Positions 1-6,231 of a DNA stretch of 7,798 bases are shown in pieces. Position 1 is the first letter of the stretch. Each line of letters starts with the position of its first letter. Below the pieces are notes generated by a model that was not told the origin of the DNA, searched no databases, and was given only the letters and a program-made list of their open reading frames with translations. The DNA is taken from contig JBFJVD010000142.1 of NCBI GenBank assembly GCA_041624375.1, positions 1 to 7,798 of the forward strand. Direction: 5' to 3'. The position numbers and the translations under genes were made by a program. Source of the DNA: JBFJVD01 sp041624375. GTDB lineage: Bacteria; Chloroflexota; Anaerolineae; Anaerolineales; E44-bin32.

Positions 1-168
1 CCCGGGCATCGGCCGGCTTGCTGCGACAGCAACCAGCTGGCATTGCCCTTTTGGTTCGGTTTACTTAACTTCTGAGGGGAAGAGCTTCCCTCGCCCCATC
101 CGCCCCCAAGCGAAAGATTGGTCCTCGAAAGAGCTTGACGGGGTTGTCCAGCGGAGGATGGCGGGTTC
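1..168. other. Non-coding left edge
   Basis: I see no credible gene here. The stretch lies downstream of the minus-strand sensor gene, which stops at 169. It holds a perfect 6-bp hairpin (arms 18-23 and 27-32, TTGCTG/CAGCAA, 3-base loop) and an imperfect GGGAA/TTCCC hairpin near 74-92. Neither is followed by a clear T-run in the direction that would end the sensor transcript. The plus-strand reading frame that begins in this stretch and continues to about 443 runs antisense to the sensor gene and has no protein-like features. Confidence 0.5.
74..92 (-). terminator. Weak candidate terminator after the sensor gene
   Basis: In the minus direction this reads as a hairpin with a GAGGGAAG arm, a small loop and a CTTCCCCTC arm, with one bulged base. 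It begins about 77 bases past the sensor stop codon. No U-rich tract follows, so a Rho-independent function is doubtful. It is listed only because it is the best structure available at the end of this transcript. Confidence 0.2.
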
Positions 169-2991
169 TCAGCGCGCGGAGATCTTGCGAGAGGATTTGG
201 CCGGGACGGTCGGCGGGGCGGGAGGATCCACCGCTGCCTTGCCATCAGTCCTGGCGTTCAGGTCTTGATGGAGCCGCCGGACAGCCTCCGCCGGGATCGG
301 TTCCGTCAGCAAGTACCCCTGCCCGAAGGCACATTCTAGGTCTCGCAGGATCTCGAGCTGAGGCCGGGTTTCGATGCCCTCGGCGATCACGCCGATGTTC
401 AAACCTCGAGCGAGCGCAAGGATGGCGCGCACGATCTCCATGATCTTCTGCTCGCTGGACATCCGCTGGATAAAGGACTGGTCGATTTTCAGGATGTCCA
501 CTGGCAGCCGATGCAGAATCCCCAGCGAAGAGTAGCCGGTGCCGAAGTCGTCGATGTGGATATTGACGCCCAGAGCTCGGAGTTCGTCCAGAACTTCGCC
601 GATCGCGCTGCCATCCTGGATCACGGTGCTCTCAGTAATTTCGAGCTGGAGATGTTCGCTGGGGAGTCCTGAGTGAACCAGGGCGTCTTGAACCGTGGCG
701 ACGATATGCGGGTGGCGGAGCTGATTCGCCGACAGGTTCACGCTCATTGAGAGTCTCTCACCGTTCGGGAGACTCTCGCGCCATTCCTGTCCGATCCGGC
801 AGGCTTCCTGGAGCACCCACGCGCCAATGGGAACGATCAGTCCGGTCTCCTCGGCGACGCCCAGGAACTCCTGCGGACGCAGCAGGCCGCGTCGAGGATG
901 GCGCCAGCGCAAGAGGGCCTCAAAGCCGACGATGGCGGAGTCGTTGAGAGACTGAATCGGCTGGAAATAGAGCTCGAACTCCCGGCGTTCAAGCGCCTGC
1001 CGCAGATCTGTTTCGAGCTGGAGCAGGGCGACGGCGTGGGTGTGCATCTCGGCGTTGAAGAGCTCACAGCGCGCGTTCCCATGGGCCTTGGCCCGGTACA
1101 TGGCGATGTCTGCGTCGCGCAGCAGATCATCTGGATGCTCGTAATCCGCTGAGCTGAGTGCGATGCCAATGCTGGCGCTCGTAAACACCTCCTGGTCCGA
1201 AACGCGGAAGGGCTTGCCCAGTTCATCTTGGATCCGCTCAGCTGCCAGGATCGCTTCCTTGGGATCATAGATGCTCTCGAGAAGGATCACGAATTCGTCG
1301 CCGCCATGCCGCGCGACAGTGTCGGCCGTTCGCATCGATTGGCCAAGTCGTTCGGCGACCGACACAAGCATGTCGTCGCCAGCCAGATGGCCGAGGCTGT
1401 CGTTGATGACCTTAAAGCGGTCGAGGTCCAGGAAGAGCACGGCGAATCCGGTGCTGCTATCGCGGCGAACCCGTTCGAGTGCTCGATCGAGGCGCTCCAT
1501 CAGTAGCGTACGGTTGGGCAGGCCGGTCAGATCGTCGTGCAGTGCCTGATAGATGAGCTGTCGTTCGGCGGTCTTGCGGTCGGTGATGTCTGTCTGCGAA
1601 CCGGCCATGCGTTCAGGAACGCCGGCATCATCCCGCACAGCAATCGCTCGACTCAGCATCCAGCGGATCTCCCCCGCTTTGTTGCGGATCCTGTATTCGC
1701 TCTCGAAATGCGGTGTTTCGCCCGCAAGGTGGGCCTCGATTTCTCTTCGGAGGCGCACGCGGTCTTCTGGATGGACTCGCTCCAGCCAATGATCGGGTTG
1801 GTCGAAGGTCTCGCCCTCATCGAATCCGAGCATGGACTTCCAGCGCGGCGAAAAGTAGATCTCGTCGGTTTGGAGGTCCCAATCCCACAGGCCGTCGTTG
1901 GCGCCCTCAGCGGCGAGCGCATAGCGCGCCTCGCTCTCACGCAGGGCGGCCTCTGCGCGGATGCGCTCGGTCGCATCACGCAAAACGATCACATGGCCGA
2001 CCCCTCCGCTTTCATCTGCATGGATCGATGAGACGCGCACATCAAAAAACGCCTCGCCGTGATTCTGACTGAGTGTGAATTCACACGGCGCATCAGGGGT
2101 AACCTGCGAAAATACGGTTGCGTTAGCCAATTCGGGCCAGGCGCTGATCAACCGCGAGCCGATCGTCTCCTGGGCGGATCGGCCGATCAAGGCTGCGGCG
2201 ACCGCGTTTAAGTCGACGATGCGGTGGAGGGGATCGAGCACGATGACGCCATCATCCATGCTCTCCAGGATCGTGCCGCGCGCGACCGGGAGCAGATCCG
2301 TCATGCGCCAGCCGACGACGTTCCAGGTGAGGATAAAGCTGGTGAGGGTGAAGGCCATCGGGGCGAAGTCGAGCATCGGCAGCGGAGGGAGATGAAGCAG
2401 GTCGTGGATGCTGGCGAGCCAGGGCGCCGCGGCGGCGGCAATGTTGGCCAGCAGCTGGCTCCGATAGAATCTGTTGGAGCGGTTCACCATCTGGATCATG
2501 ATGATCGAAGCTGCCAGCACCAGCAGGTAGGAGTAGGTTGCGAAGAGCCAAAGGGCAGGACCATACTCGTTATCAAGCGCAAGCAGCGGCCCAACTTCCT
2601 GGACGTTGATTTCCGCCCAAAGCAAGCCGTGGCGTTCATTGGTGAGCGCAATCGCAATCGTAAGGGCAGGCACAAGCCCGAGCAGCGGCAGCTTACGCTG
2701 TGTAAGCCAGCGATCCCTACCGGTGTAGCGCAGCGTCGAGATGAACCAGACGGTGGGCACGGTGGCGATGCCGAAGTACTGAACCTTGCCCCAGAAGATG
2801 AGCTCGCTGAGTGTCTCGCTCCGCAGCTCCAGCGCATAGCCAATCATCCAGATGCTGGACGTGAACATCACCATGGCCATCCACTTTGCCCCGGGTGCCC
2901 GACGGCGCCACAGGACAAATAGCCCCATGACGATGGAGATCGACCCCGCGACCATCAGCACCAGCGTGTAGATGCGCTCAAATTGAATCAT
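169..2991 (-). CDS. Membrane 7TM-PAS-PAS-GGDEF-EAL cyclic di-GMP cyclase/phosphodiesterase
   Basis: This 940-residue sensor should make cyclic di-GMP from two GTP and also hydrolyse it to pGpG at the inner face of the membrane. Residues 1-228 form about seven hydrophobic helices (near 6-28, 37-54, 68-87, 101-118, 144-168, 178-195, 208-227), resembling the 7TM input module of some histidine kinases. Two PAS domains follow (about 237-345 and 355-475); the second has the WDWD and HPED signatures and ends in DITDRK. The GGDEF domain (about 480-640) keeps an intact GGDEF at 563-567 and the inhibitory RxxD site (R554, D557) five residues before it. The EAL domain (about 655-905) keeps E691-A-L, N752, E784, D814-D815, K835, E871 and Q891, the usual metal-binding and catalytic set. 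Both activities are therefore plausible. The tail 906-940 is Pro/Ala/Lys-rich and probably disordered. The ATG at 2991 has only a weak Shine-Dalgarno, but it begins exactly at the first membrane helix. The sensed ligand is unknown. Confidence 0.96.
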   Translation of the reverse strand: MIQFERIYTLVLMVAGSISIVMGLFVLWRRRAPGAKWMAMVMFTSSIWMIGYALELRSETLSELIFWGKVQYFGIATVPTVWFISTLRYTGRDRWLTQRKLPLLGLVPALTIAIALTNERHGLLWAEINVQEVGPLLALDNEYGPALWLFATYSYLLVLAASIIMIQMVNRSNRFYRSQLLANIAAAAAPWLASIHDLLHLPPLPMLDFAPMAFTLTSFILTWNVVGWRMTDLLPVARGTILESMDDGVIVLDPLHRIVDLNAVAAALIGRSAQETIGSRLISAWPELANATVFSQVTPDAPCEFTLSQNHGEAFFDVRVSSIHADESGGVGHVIVLRDATERIRAEAALRESEARYALAAEGANDGLWDWDLQTDEIYFSPRWKSMLGFDEGETFDQPDHWLERVHPEDRVRLRREIEAHLAGETPHFESEYRIRNKAGEIRWMLSRAIAVRDDAGVPERMAGSQTDITDRKTAERQLIYQALHDDLTGLPNRTLLMERLDRALERVRRDSSTGFAVLFLDLDRFKVINDSLGHLAGDDMLVSVAERLGQSMRTADTVARHGGDEFVILLESIYDPKEAILAAERIQDELGKPFRVSDQEVFTSASIGIALSSADYEHPDDLLRDADIAMYRAKAHGNARCELFNAEMHTHAVALLQLETDLRQALERREFELYFQPIQSLNDSAIVGFEALLRWRHPRRGLLRPQEFLGVAEETGLIVPIGAWVLQEACRIGQEWRESLPNGERLSMSVNLSANQLRHPHIVATVQDALVHSGLPSEHLQLEITESTVIQDGSAIGEVLDELRALGVNIHIDDFGTGYSSLGILHRLPVDILKIDQSFIQRMSSEQKIMEIVRAILALARGLNIGVIAEGIETRPQLEILRDLECAFGQGYLLTEPIPAEAVRRLHQDLNARTDGKAAVDPPAPPTVPAKSSRKISAR

Positions 2992-3044
2992 GGCAGCTTC
3001 GCCCCGGCTGCGGATTTGATCGCTCTGGCTACATGGGCTGCGGG

Positions 3045-3059
3045 GCGCACGGTGTGCGC
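3045..3059 (-). repeat. 6-bp hairpin in the sensor gene leader
   Basis: Perfect arms GCGCAC and GTGCGC enclose three bases. It lies 54-68 bases upstream of the sensor start codon, so it would be in the transcript if the candidate promoter at 3085-3113 is used. It might be a leader RNA structure or a protein site. Short GC-rich arms of this size also arise by chance. Confidence 0.3.
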
Positions 3060-3084
3060 GTCCAAGAACAGCGAAAATCTGCCC

Positions 3085-3113
3085 ATTGTTCCATAAGTCT
3101 ATTGAGGTTTGAA
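3085..3113 (-). promoter_or_regulatory. Possible promoter of the sensor gene
   Basis: On the minus strand TTCAAA (3113-3108) and AACAAT (3090-3085) are separated by 17 bases. Each matches the sigma-70 consensus at four of six positions. It would give a leader of roughly 90 bases that includes the 3045-3059 hairpin. This is a pattern match in an AT-richer patch and nothing stronger. Confidence 0.27.
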
Positions 3114-3248
3114 GCTGGGCCGCTTTACAGCTTGCTTTCGGTCATCTGGCCGGCCGAACCTGGAAAGGCGTCGCCTCACGTATGGCCGCCTGCGTTTGGT
3201 GATGGGATGGCATGATCACTAAGCTTCAGCGCTTCCGGAAATGTAGAA

Positions 3249-3271
3249 CGCCCGGGGTGAATGCCCGGGCG
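3249..3271 (-). terminator. Rho-independent terminator of the aldolase gene
   Basis: Perfect 8-bp GC arms (CGCCCGGG at 3249-3256 and CCCGGGCG at 3264-3271) enclose a 7-base loop. In the minus direction the stem is followed at once by TTCTACATTT. It begins 25 bases past the aldolase stop codon, the expected place, and separates that transcript from the sensor gene. The T-tract is interrupted, so termination may be partial. Confidence 0.7.
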
Positions 3272-3296
3272 CTCTGAAGGTGCAGCCGCTCAAGGA

Positions 3297-4289
3297 CTAA
3301 AAACGCGCCTGCCAGCCTTCGGCGACATCGACCATGCCCAGCGACTCGCTATAGACCTCGGTCCATGGCCGGCCCCGTTGATTGGCGATATCGGTCAGCT
3401 CTTTCAGGCGCGCAACTGCCGTGGATTGCAGGAAGGCTTCCTGCTCATCCTCCGGGAGGCCGGGCGCCTCTTGCCAGATGGCCCGCCCTGCGAGGAAGCC
3501 GGAGGCCCCGTTTTCGCAGGCCAGCCGGGTCTGGAGTTTAAACGTGTCGTAGCCGACACCGGCACTGAGCAGAACCCAGGGGATCCCGGCGGCTTCCGTG
3601 AGCTGATGGCAGTGCTCGGCCATCACAGCTTCGTCGGTTTCGTGGTCTGGATCGTCGGGAAACTCAGCCTTCAAGACATCGATCCCGAGCGGACAAAGGC
3701 GGCGGGCCGTCTCAATCACCATGTCGGGCTTGCGTTCGGCGAACTCCGCCGTTCCCTTCTTAGGCCCGCCGGTGATGTGGTAGGTCATCGGCTCCACCAG
3801 GAAAGGAATATCGAGACGGTCGCACTCCTCCGCAGCCCGCTTGACCACGTCCTCTTGCTGCGCTGCCGTCGAACTTCCGGGGTTGTAATAAAGCAGCAGC
3901 TTCACTGCCGAGGCGCCCATCCGCTTGATCTTCTCGACGCCCCAACCGTCGGCGACCGAGGTCAGACGGTCGCCGTCCGCATCCTCATAGCCGGTCGCTT
4001 CCAGGCTCACCAAAAAGCCCTGGTTGCCGGCGATCAACCCATTCGCCAGCGCCGGTGCCGCGCCGTAAATGGGGTCGATCAGGATCGCGCTGGAGTGCGG
4101 CGCCAGATGGCGCAGGAGCTTGTTCTTGTAGTCGACCATCTGATCGAAGGTGACCGACTTCGGATCCTCCACGTTGATGGCGCGCCGCAGCGAGCCGCGA
4201 TGGTCCAGCGCGGTGATGGTGAACAGCCCGCTCGTATTGGCGATCTCCTGCAGGCCGCGAATCTTTCCCAGCGTGAGCCGTTTGTTCAT
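3297..4289 (-). CDS. lacD: Class I tagatose-1,6-bisphosphate aldolase-like (LacD/DeoC family)
   Basis: This 330-residue cytoplasmic TIM-barrel aldolase should split a ketose bisphosphate, classically tagatose 1,6-bisphosphate, into glyceraldehyde-3-phosphate and dihydroxyacetone phosphate through a Schiff base. The length matches LacD (about 325). Visible active-site blocks are ALDHRGS (27-33), AVKLLLYY with K130, LVEPM with E166, DVLKAEFP with K207 as the likely Schiff-base lysine, LSAGV (241-245) and GFLAGRA (264-270) for phosphate binding. Their spacing follows LacD. The start at 4289 is firm: AGGAGG lies at 4303-4298, eight bases before the ATG. The gene looks monocistronic, with an inverted repeat in the leader and a terminator after the stop. 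No lacA/B/C, kinase or sugar transporter is nearby, so the true substrate is open. Sulfofructose-1-phosphate aldolase (YihT) and other DeoC/LacD paralogues are alternatives. The family call is strong and the substrate is not. Confidence 0.88.
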   Translation of the reverse strand: MNKRLTLGKIRGLQEIANTSGLFTITALDHRGSLRRAINVEDPKSVTFDQMVDYKNKLLRHLAPHSSAILIDPIYGAAPALANGLIAGNQGFLVSLEATGYEDADGDRLTSVADGWGVEKIKRMGASAVKLLLYYNPGSSTAAQQEDVVKRAAEECDRLDIPFLVEPMTYHITGGPKKGTAEFAERKPDMVIETARRLCPLGIDVLKAEFPDDPDHETDEAVMAEHCHQLTEAAGIPWVLLSAGVGYDTFKLQTRLACENGASGFLAGRAIWQEAPGLPEDEQEAFLQSTAVARLKELTDIANQRGRPWTEVYSESLGMVDVAEGWQARF

Positions 4290-4297
4290 TCGTTATG

Positions 4298-4303
4298 CCT
4301 CCT
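4298..4303 (-). promoter_or_regulatory. Strong ribosome binding site of the aldolase gene
   Basis: AGGAGG on the minus strand, extended to GAGGAGG, sits eight bases before the ATG at 4289. It settles the start codon and suggests efficient translation. Confidence 0.85.
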
Positions 4304-4315
4304 CAGCATCCTGGA

Positions 4316-4333
4316 ACCGATCCGTGTATCGGT
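4316..4333 (-). promoter_or_regulatory. Inverted repeat in the aldolase leader, possible operator
   Basis: Perfect 6-bp arms ACCGAT and ATCGGT are separated by six bases. The repeat lies just downstream of a TACAAT -10-like element, so it would cover or follow the transcription start and precede the ribosome binding site. That position suits a repressor operator or a small leader hairpin. No regulator gene is in the window to pair with it. Confidence 0.4.
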
Positions 4334-4337
4334 CTTT

Positions 4338-4343
4338 ATTGTA
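4338..4343 (-). promoter_or_regulatory. Candidate -10 element of the aldolase gene
   Basis: TACAAT on the minus strand matches TATAAT at five of six positions, about 50 bases before the aldolase start. There is no convincing -35 box at 16-18 bases: the hexamer 17 bases upstream is GCAACC. If used, the promoter would be weak or activator-dependent. Confidence 0.35.
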
Positions 4344-4428
4344 CGTCATGCACATGGCGAGGTTGCTGCTCGCGAAGGAAGAATCTTGAGCTAAGATGGA
4401 AATAGTGAAGCCTTGACCCGTGCGTGCG

Positions 4429-4434
4429 AGGAGG
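4429..4434 (+). promoter_or_regulatory. Ribosome binding site deciding the acyltransferase start
   Basis: A perfect AGGAGG lies six bases before the GTG at 4441. It lies downstream of the other possible in-frame GTG at 4420, so translation most likely begins at 4441 and the longer reading starts too early. Confidence 0.85.
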
Positions 4435-4440
4435 CTCCAC

Positions 4441-5346
4441 GTGAACCCGGTGATCGCGCTTGTGACCAGCCGAATTGGCCCTCCATTGGGGCTCTCGCTT
4501 GTCCGGCTCCTGCCGGCCGAAGCCGCCCGGCGGTTGGCAGAAGGGCTGGCAGCAGCTGCGGTTCGCCTGCGAGGCTCGCCGGTCCTGGAGGCTATCCGAG
4601 GCAACCAGGCCGTCGTTCGCAACCTGCCTCTCAACCATCCGGCCCTCGAACTGGCCGTGCGTGAAGTTTGCGGGAACGCCGCCCGCAGCTACCTGACGCT
4701 CTACCGCAGCATGGCGCTGGGTCGCGCTGCGCTCACAGCTGCCTGCTCGATCGAGGCGAACGTGCGTCAGTGGCTGGACTCCGCCTCCGCCATCGGTCGG
4801 GGAGTGGTCGTTGCCGGCGCGCATATGGGCAGCTTCGATACTGTTTTCCTCAGCATGCAGGAACGCGGACTCTCACCCCAGGTTCTCTCCTATCCCAACC
4901 CGCGTGGCAGTTACCGAGCCGACAATGCGATTCGCCGGCGATATGGATTGGACCTCACCCCCATCTCGCCTGCAGCGCTGCGGACCGCGATCCGCCGGTT
5001 GCAGCAAGGGGGTTCGGTGCTCACGGGCATCGACCGGCCGGATCGAGCAGGTGAGTGGCTTGAATTCTTTGGCCGATTGGCTCAGCTTCCTGTCGGGCAC
5101 GCAAGGCTGGCGCAGCGAACGGGGTCGCTGCTCTTCGTTGTGGCCTGCGTGGATGATGGAATGGGCGCCTACAAAATCGTCGGCGCTCCGCCGTTGGAGC
5201 CCTCACGTGCTACGGATGCGCGTACCGCAGCCCGCCGTCTGGCCCAGAAGGCATTGAATGTGCTCGAGCGTTTCATCGGGGAACGGCCCGGTGAATGGCT
5301 CATGTTCTTTCCCGTTTGGGGGACTCCTGAACCTCCCGTAAGTTGA
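4441..5346 (+). CDS. Lipid A biosynthesis/PIM-type lysophospholipid acyltransferase
   Basis: This 301-residue protein of the LpxL/HtrB-PatA family should transfer a fatty acyl chain to a lipid or glycolipid acceptor at the cytoplasmic membrane. The catalytic HX4D motif is intact: H128-MGSF-D133, in the context VVAGAHMGSFD. The usual following blocks are present: a GIDRPD turn (196-201), FFGRLAQLPVG (209-219) leading into ARLAQRTGS, and WLMFFPVW near the C terminus (286-293). The N terminus has hydrophobic stretches (about 3-24 and 33-42) that could associate with the membrane but no clear signal peptide. The start is GTG at 4441, set by AGGAGG. The length is typical. It stands alone, divergent from the aldolase and convergent with the methyltransferase, so context does not name the acceptor. 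If the host is a Chloroflexota without lipopolysaccharide, a phosphatidylinositol-mannoside-like or other glycolipid acceptor is more likely than lipid A. That last step is inference. Confidence 0.85.
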   Translation: MNPVIALVTSRIGPPLGLSLVRLLPAEAARRLAEGLAAAAVRLRGSPVLEAIRGNQAVVRNLPLNHPALELAVREVCGNAARSYLTLYRSMALGRAALTAACSIEANVRQWLDSASAIGRGVVVAGAHMGSFDTVFLSMQERGLSPQVLSYPNPRGSYRADNAIRRRYGLDLTPISPAALRTAIRRLQQGGSVLTGIDRPDRAGEWLEFFGRLAQLPVGHARLAQRTGSLLFVVACVDDGMGAYKIVGAPPLEPSRATDARTAARRLAQKALNVLERFIGERPGEWLMFFPVWGTPEPPVS

Positions 5347-5366
5347 GCTTGCGCGGTTCTGCATAA

Positions 5367-5387
5367 GGCGAGCAGGCTTCGCTCGTC
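5367..5387. terminator. Possible shared terminator between convergent genes
   Basis: Arms GGCGAGC and GCTCGTC pair over seven positions with one G-U, with a 7-base loop. The hairpin lies 20 bases past the acyltransferase stop and 21 bases past the methyltransferase stop, so one structure could serve both transcripts. Neither side has a strong T-run (the plus side has only TTTTC about 12 bases on). Confidence 0.35.
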
Positions 5388-5408
5388 CTGATGACCGGAT
5401 TTTCTCCC

Positions 5409-6002
5409 TCAACTCTGCGCCTGGTTGCCCTCCATCCTGTGCGGCGCCTCCGCCGTGCCGGTATACATCTCCCCCATGAACCGTGACGGCGTTCGGGCCG
5501 AGATGGCCCCATGCTCGAGACCGACCTGCTCGGCCAGCGCAAGGAATCCGTTGGGATCGAGGGGATGAGGCACAGCGAAGTTGCCGCGCCGAGCGTTGTA
5601 TTCGACCACGACCAACCGCCCGCCCGGCACGAGGTGGCTGACGATCGGTAGCAACACCTCCACCCTCTCCCTGTCCGGGATGAAATGGAGCGAATTGGCC
5701 ATCAGGATCCCGTCGAGCGGTGGCAAGTCGAGCGGTCTACGAAAATCTGCCTGCATCACCTGGACGGAAGCTTCCGGGAAACTGGCATGGAAGCTCCGTC
5801 GCAGACGCGCGAGCGCACGAGCATCCCGGTCCACCGCGTGGATTTCGCAGGTTGGGCCAAGCAGCTGGTAAAGGACGGCGGTAAAGACCCCATCGCCGCA
5901 ACCCAGGTCGGCCCAGCGACCACCCTGCCGGCCCAGCGCAGCGGGCAGCAGCTGCCGCGGCTTCTCAAAACGTCGTTCGGTGAACCGGAATCCGGGAGAC
6001 AT
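5409..6002 (-). CDS. Class I SAM-dependent methyltransferase
   Basis: This 197-residue cytoplasmic enzyme should transfer a methyl group from S-adenosylmethionine; the acceptor is unknown. The Rossmann-fold motifs are in order: motif I ADLGCGDGVFT (31-41) for SAM binding, the acidic D58 ending strand 2 in HAVDRD, MQADF with D86 near the adenine, DGILMANSLHFI (97-108) after strand 4, and LVPGGRLVVVEY (124-135). The C-terminal part, with PSRFMGEMY (172-180), is not a motif I can assign to a substrate. The ATG at 6002 is the first credible start: the frame stays open upstream to 6665, but that extension overlaps the lipoprotein gene in another frame and lies before the promoter. The Shine-Dalgarno is weak (GGAAG, nine bases away). 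The gene has its own strong promoter with an overlapping dyad, which suggests specific repression. It is a single-gene unit, convergent with the acyltransferase. Confidence 0.88.
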   Translation of the reverse strand: MSPGFRFTERRFEKPRQLLPAALGRQGGRWADLGCGDGVFTAVLYQLLGPTCEIHAVDRDARALARLRRSFHASFPEASVQVMQADFRRPLDLPPLDGILMANSLHFIPDRERVEVLLPIVSHLVPGGRLVVVEYNARRGNFAVPHPLDPNGFLALAEQVGLEHGAISARTPSRFMGEMYTGTAEAPHRMEGNQAQS

Positions 6003-6055
6003 ACGCAGTTGCTTCCGGGCTGGTGCATTGCGAGCCGAGCCTGCGGATCCCTGCC

Positions 6056-6085
6056 AGTATCCATAGATACGCCCGCTCCTGTCAA
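6056..6085 (-). promoter_or_regulatory. Sigma-70-type promoter of the methyltransferase gene
   Basis: On the minus strand a perfect TTGACA (6085-6080) and GATACT (6061-6056, four of six matches) are 18 bases apart. Transcription would begin near 6049, leaving a leader of about 47 bases before the ATG at 6002. A 5-bp inverted repeat (GTATC/GATAC, 6057-6070) covers the -10 box. This is the most convincing promoter in the window. Confidence 0.6.
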
Positions 6086-6101
6086 TTGCCCTTGGGCAAT
6101 T
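6084..6101. promoter_or_regulatory. Operator-like perfect dyad overlapping the -35 box
   Basis: AATTGCCC and GGGCAATT are perfect 8-bp arms separated by only TT, giving an 18-base near-palindrome. The 2-base centre is too tight for a stable RNA hairpin, so a dimeric DNA-binding protein is the likelier reader. It overlaps the first two bases of the TTGACA box of the methyltransferase promoter, where a bound protein would block or contact RNA polymerase. No regulator gene is in the window. Confidence 0.55.
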
Positions 6102-6126
6102 CCGTGAAGCTGCACGTTCGCCTGTC

Positions 6127-6155
6127 GCCCGGCCGCTCGTCGCTGCCGGCCGGGC
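6127..6155 (-). terminator. Strong GC hairpin after the lipoprotein gene, probable terminator
   Basis: Perfect 9-bp arms (GCCCGGCCG at 6127-6135 and CGGCCGGGC at 6147-6155) enclose an 11-base loop. It begins 76 bases past the lipoprotein stop and lies before the methyltransferase promoter, as expected for a structure separating the two transcripts. No U-tract follows on either strand, so it may be a pause or Rho-assisted site and not a classic intrinsic terminator. Confidence 0.4.
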
Positions 6156-6231
6156 CGCGCCCCACGTCTCTGAGCAGTTCTGTCTCACGGGTAGCCTCGC
6201 CAGAGGGTCGCACCGCACCCATGGCTGCGCT

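Larger units (their letters stand above)
2992..3240. other. Intergenic region upstream of the sensor gene
   Basis: With the adjoining terminator this makes a 305-base gap between the aldolase stop and the sensor start. It contains a weak minus-strand promoter candidate and a compact hairpin (arms 3045-3050 and 3054-3059, GCGCAC/GTGCGC, loop of three) that would lie in the sensor mRNA leader. It also holds short palindromes such as GGCCGGCC near 3148-3156. The only reading frame here (plus, 60 residues, 3033-3215) has no ribosome binding site or recognisable content. I see no riboswitch fold that I can name. Confidence 0.5.

Noticed and set aside
18..32. TTGCTG/CAGCAA hairpin at the left edge, as a terminator or tRNA arm
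   Set aside because: No T-run follows closely, and the surrounding bases do not form the other arms of a tRNA.
2224..2922. Plus-strand open frame of 232 residues
   Set aside because: It is antisense to the membrane part of the sensor gene; its composition is that of a shadow frame.
3033..3215. Possible 60-residue small protein in the gap upstream of the sensor
   Set aside because: There is no ribosome binding site, no recognisable content, and it lies across the likely promoter of the sensor gene on the other strand.
3261..4394. Plus-strand open frame of 377 residues
   Set aside because: It is antisense to the aldolase gene, whose product has clear family motifs. The frame is open because of GC bias and shows no recognisable domain or ribosome binding site.
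4383..4397. ATCTT/AAGAT inverted repeat and a TAAGAT -10-like box upstream of the acyltransferase
   Set aside because: Five-base AT-rich arms are expected by chance, and no -35 box lies at a suitable distance. I could not support a promoter for this gene.
6084..6101. Perfect dyad read as a terminator hairpin
   Set aside because: Its two-base centre cannot form a good loop, no T-run follows, and it lies on a -35 box, so a protein-binding site is the better reading.
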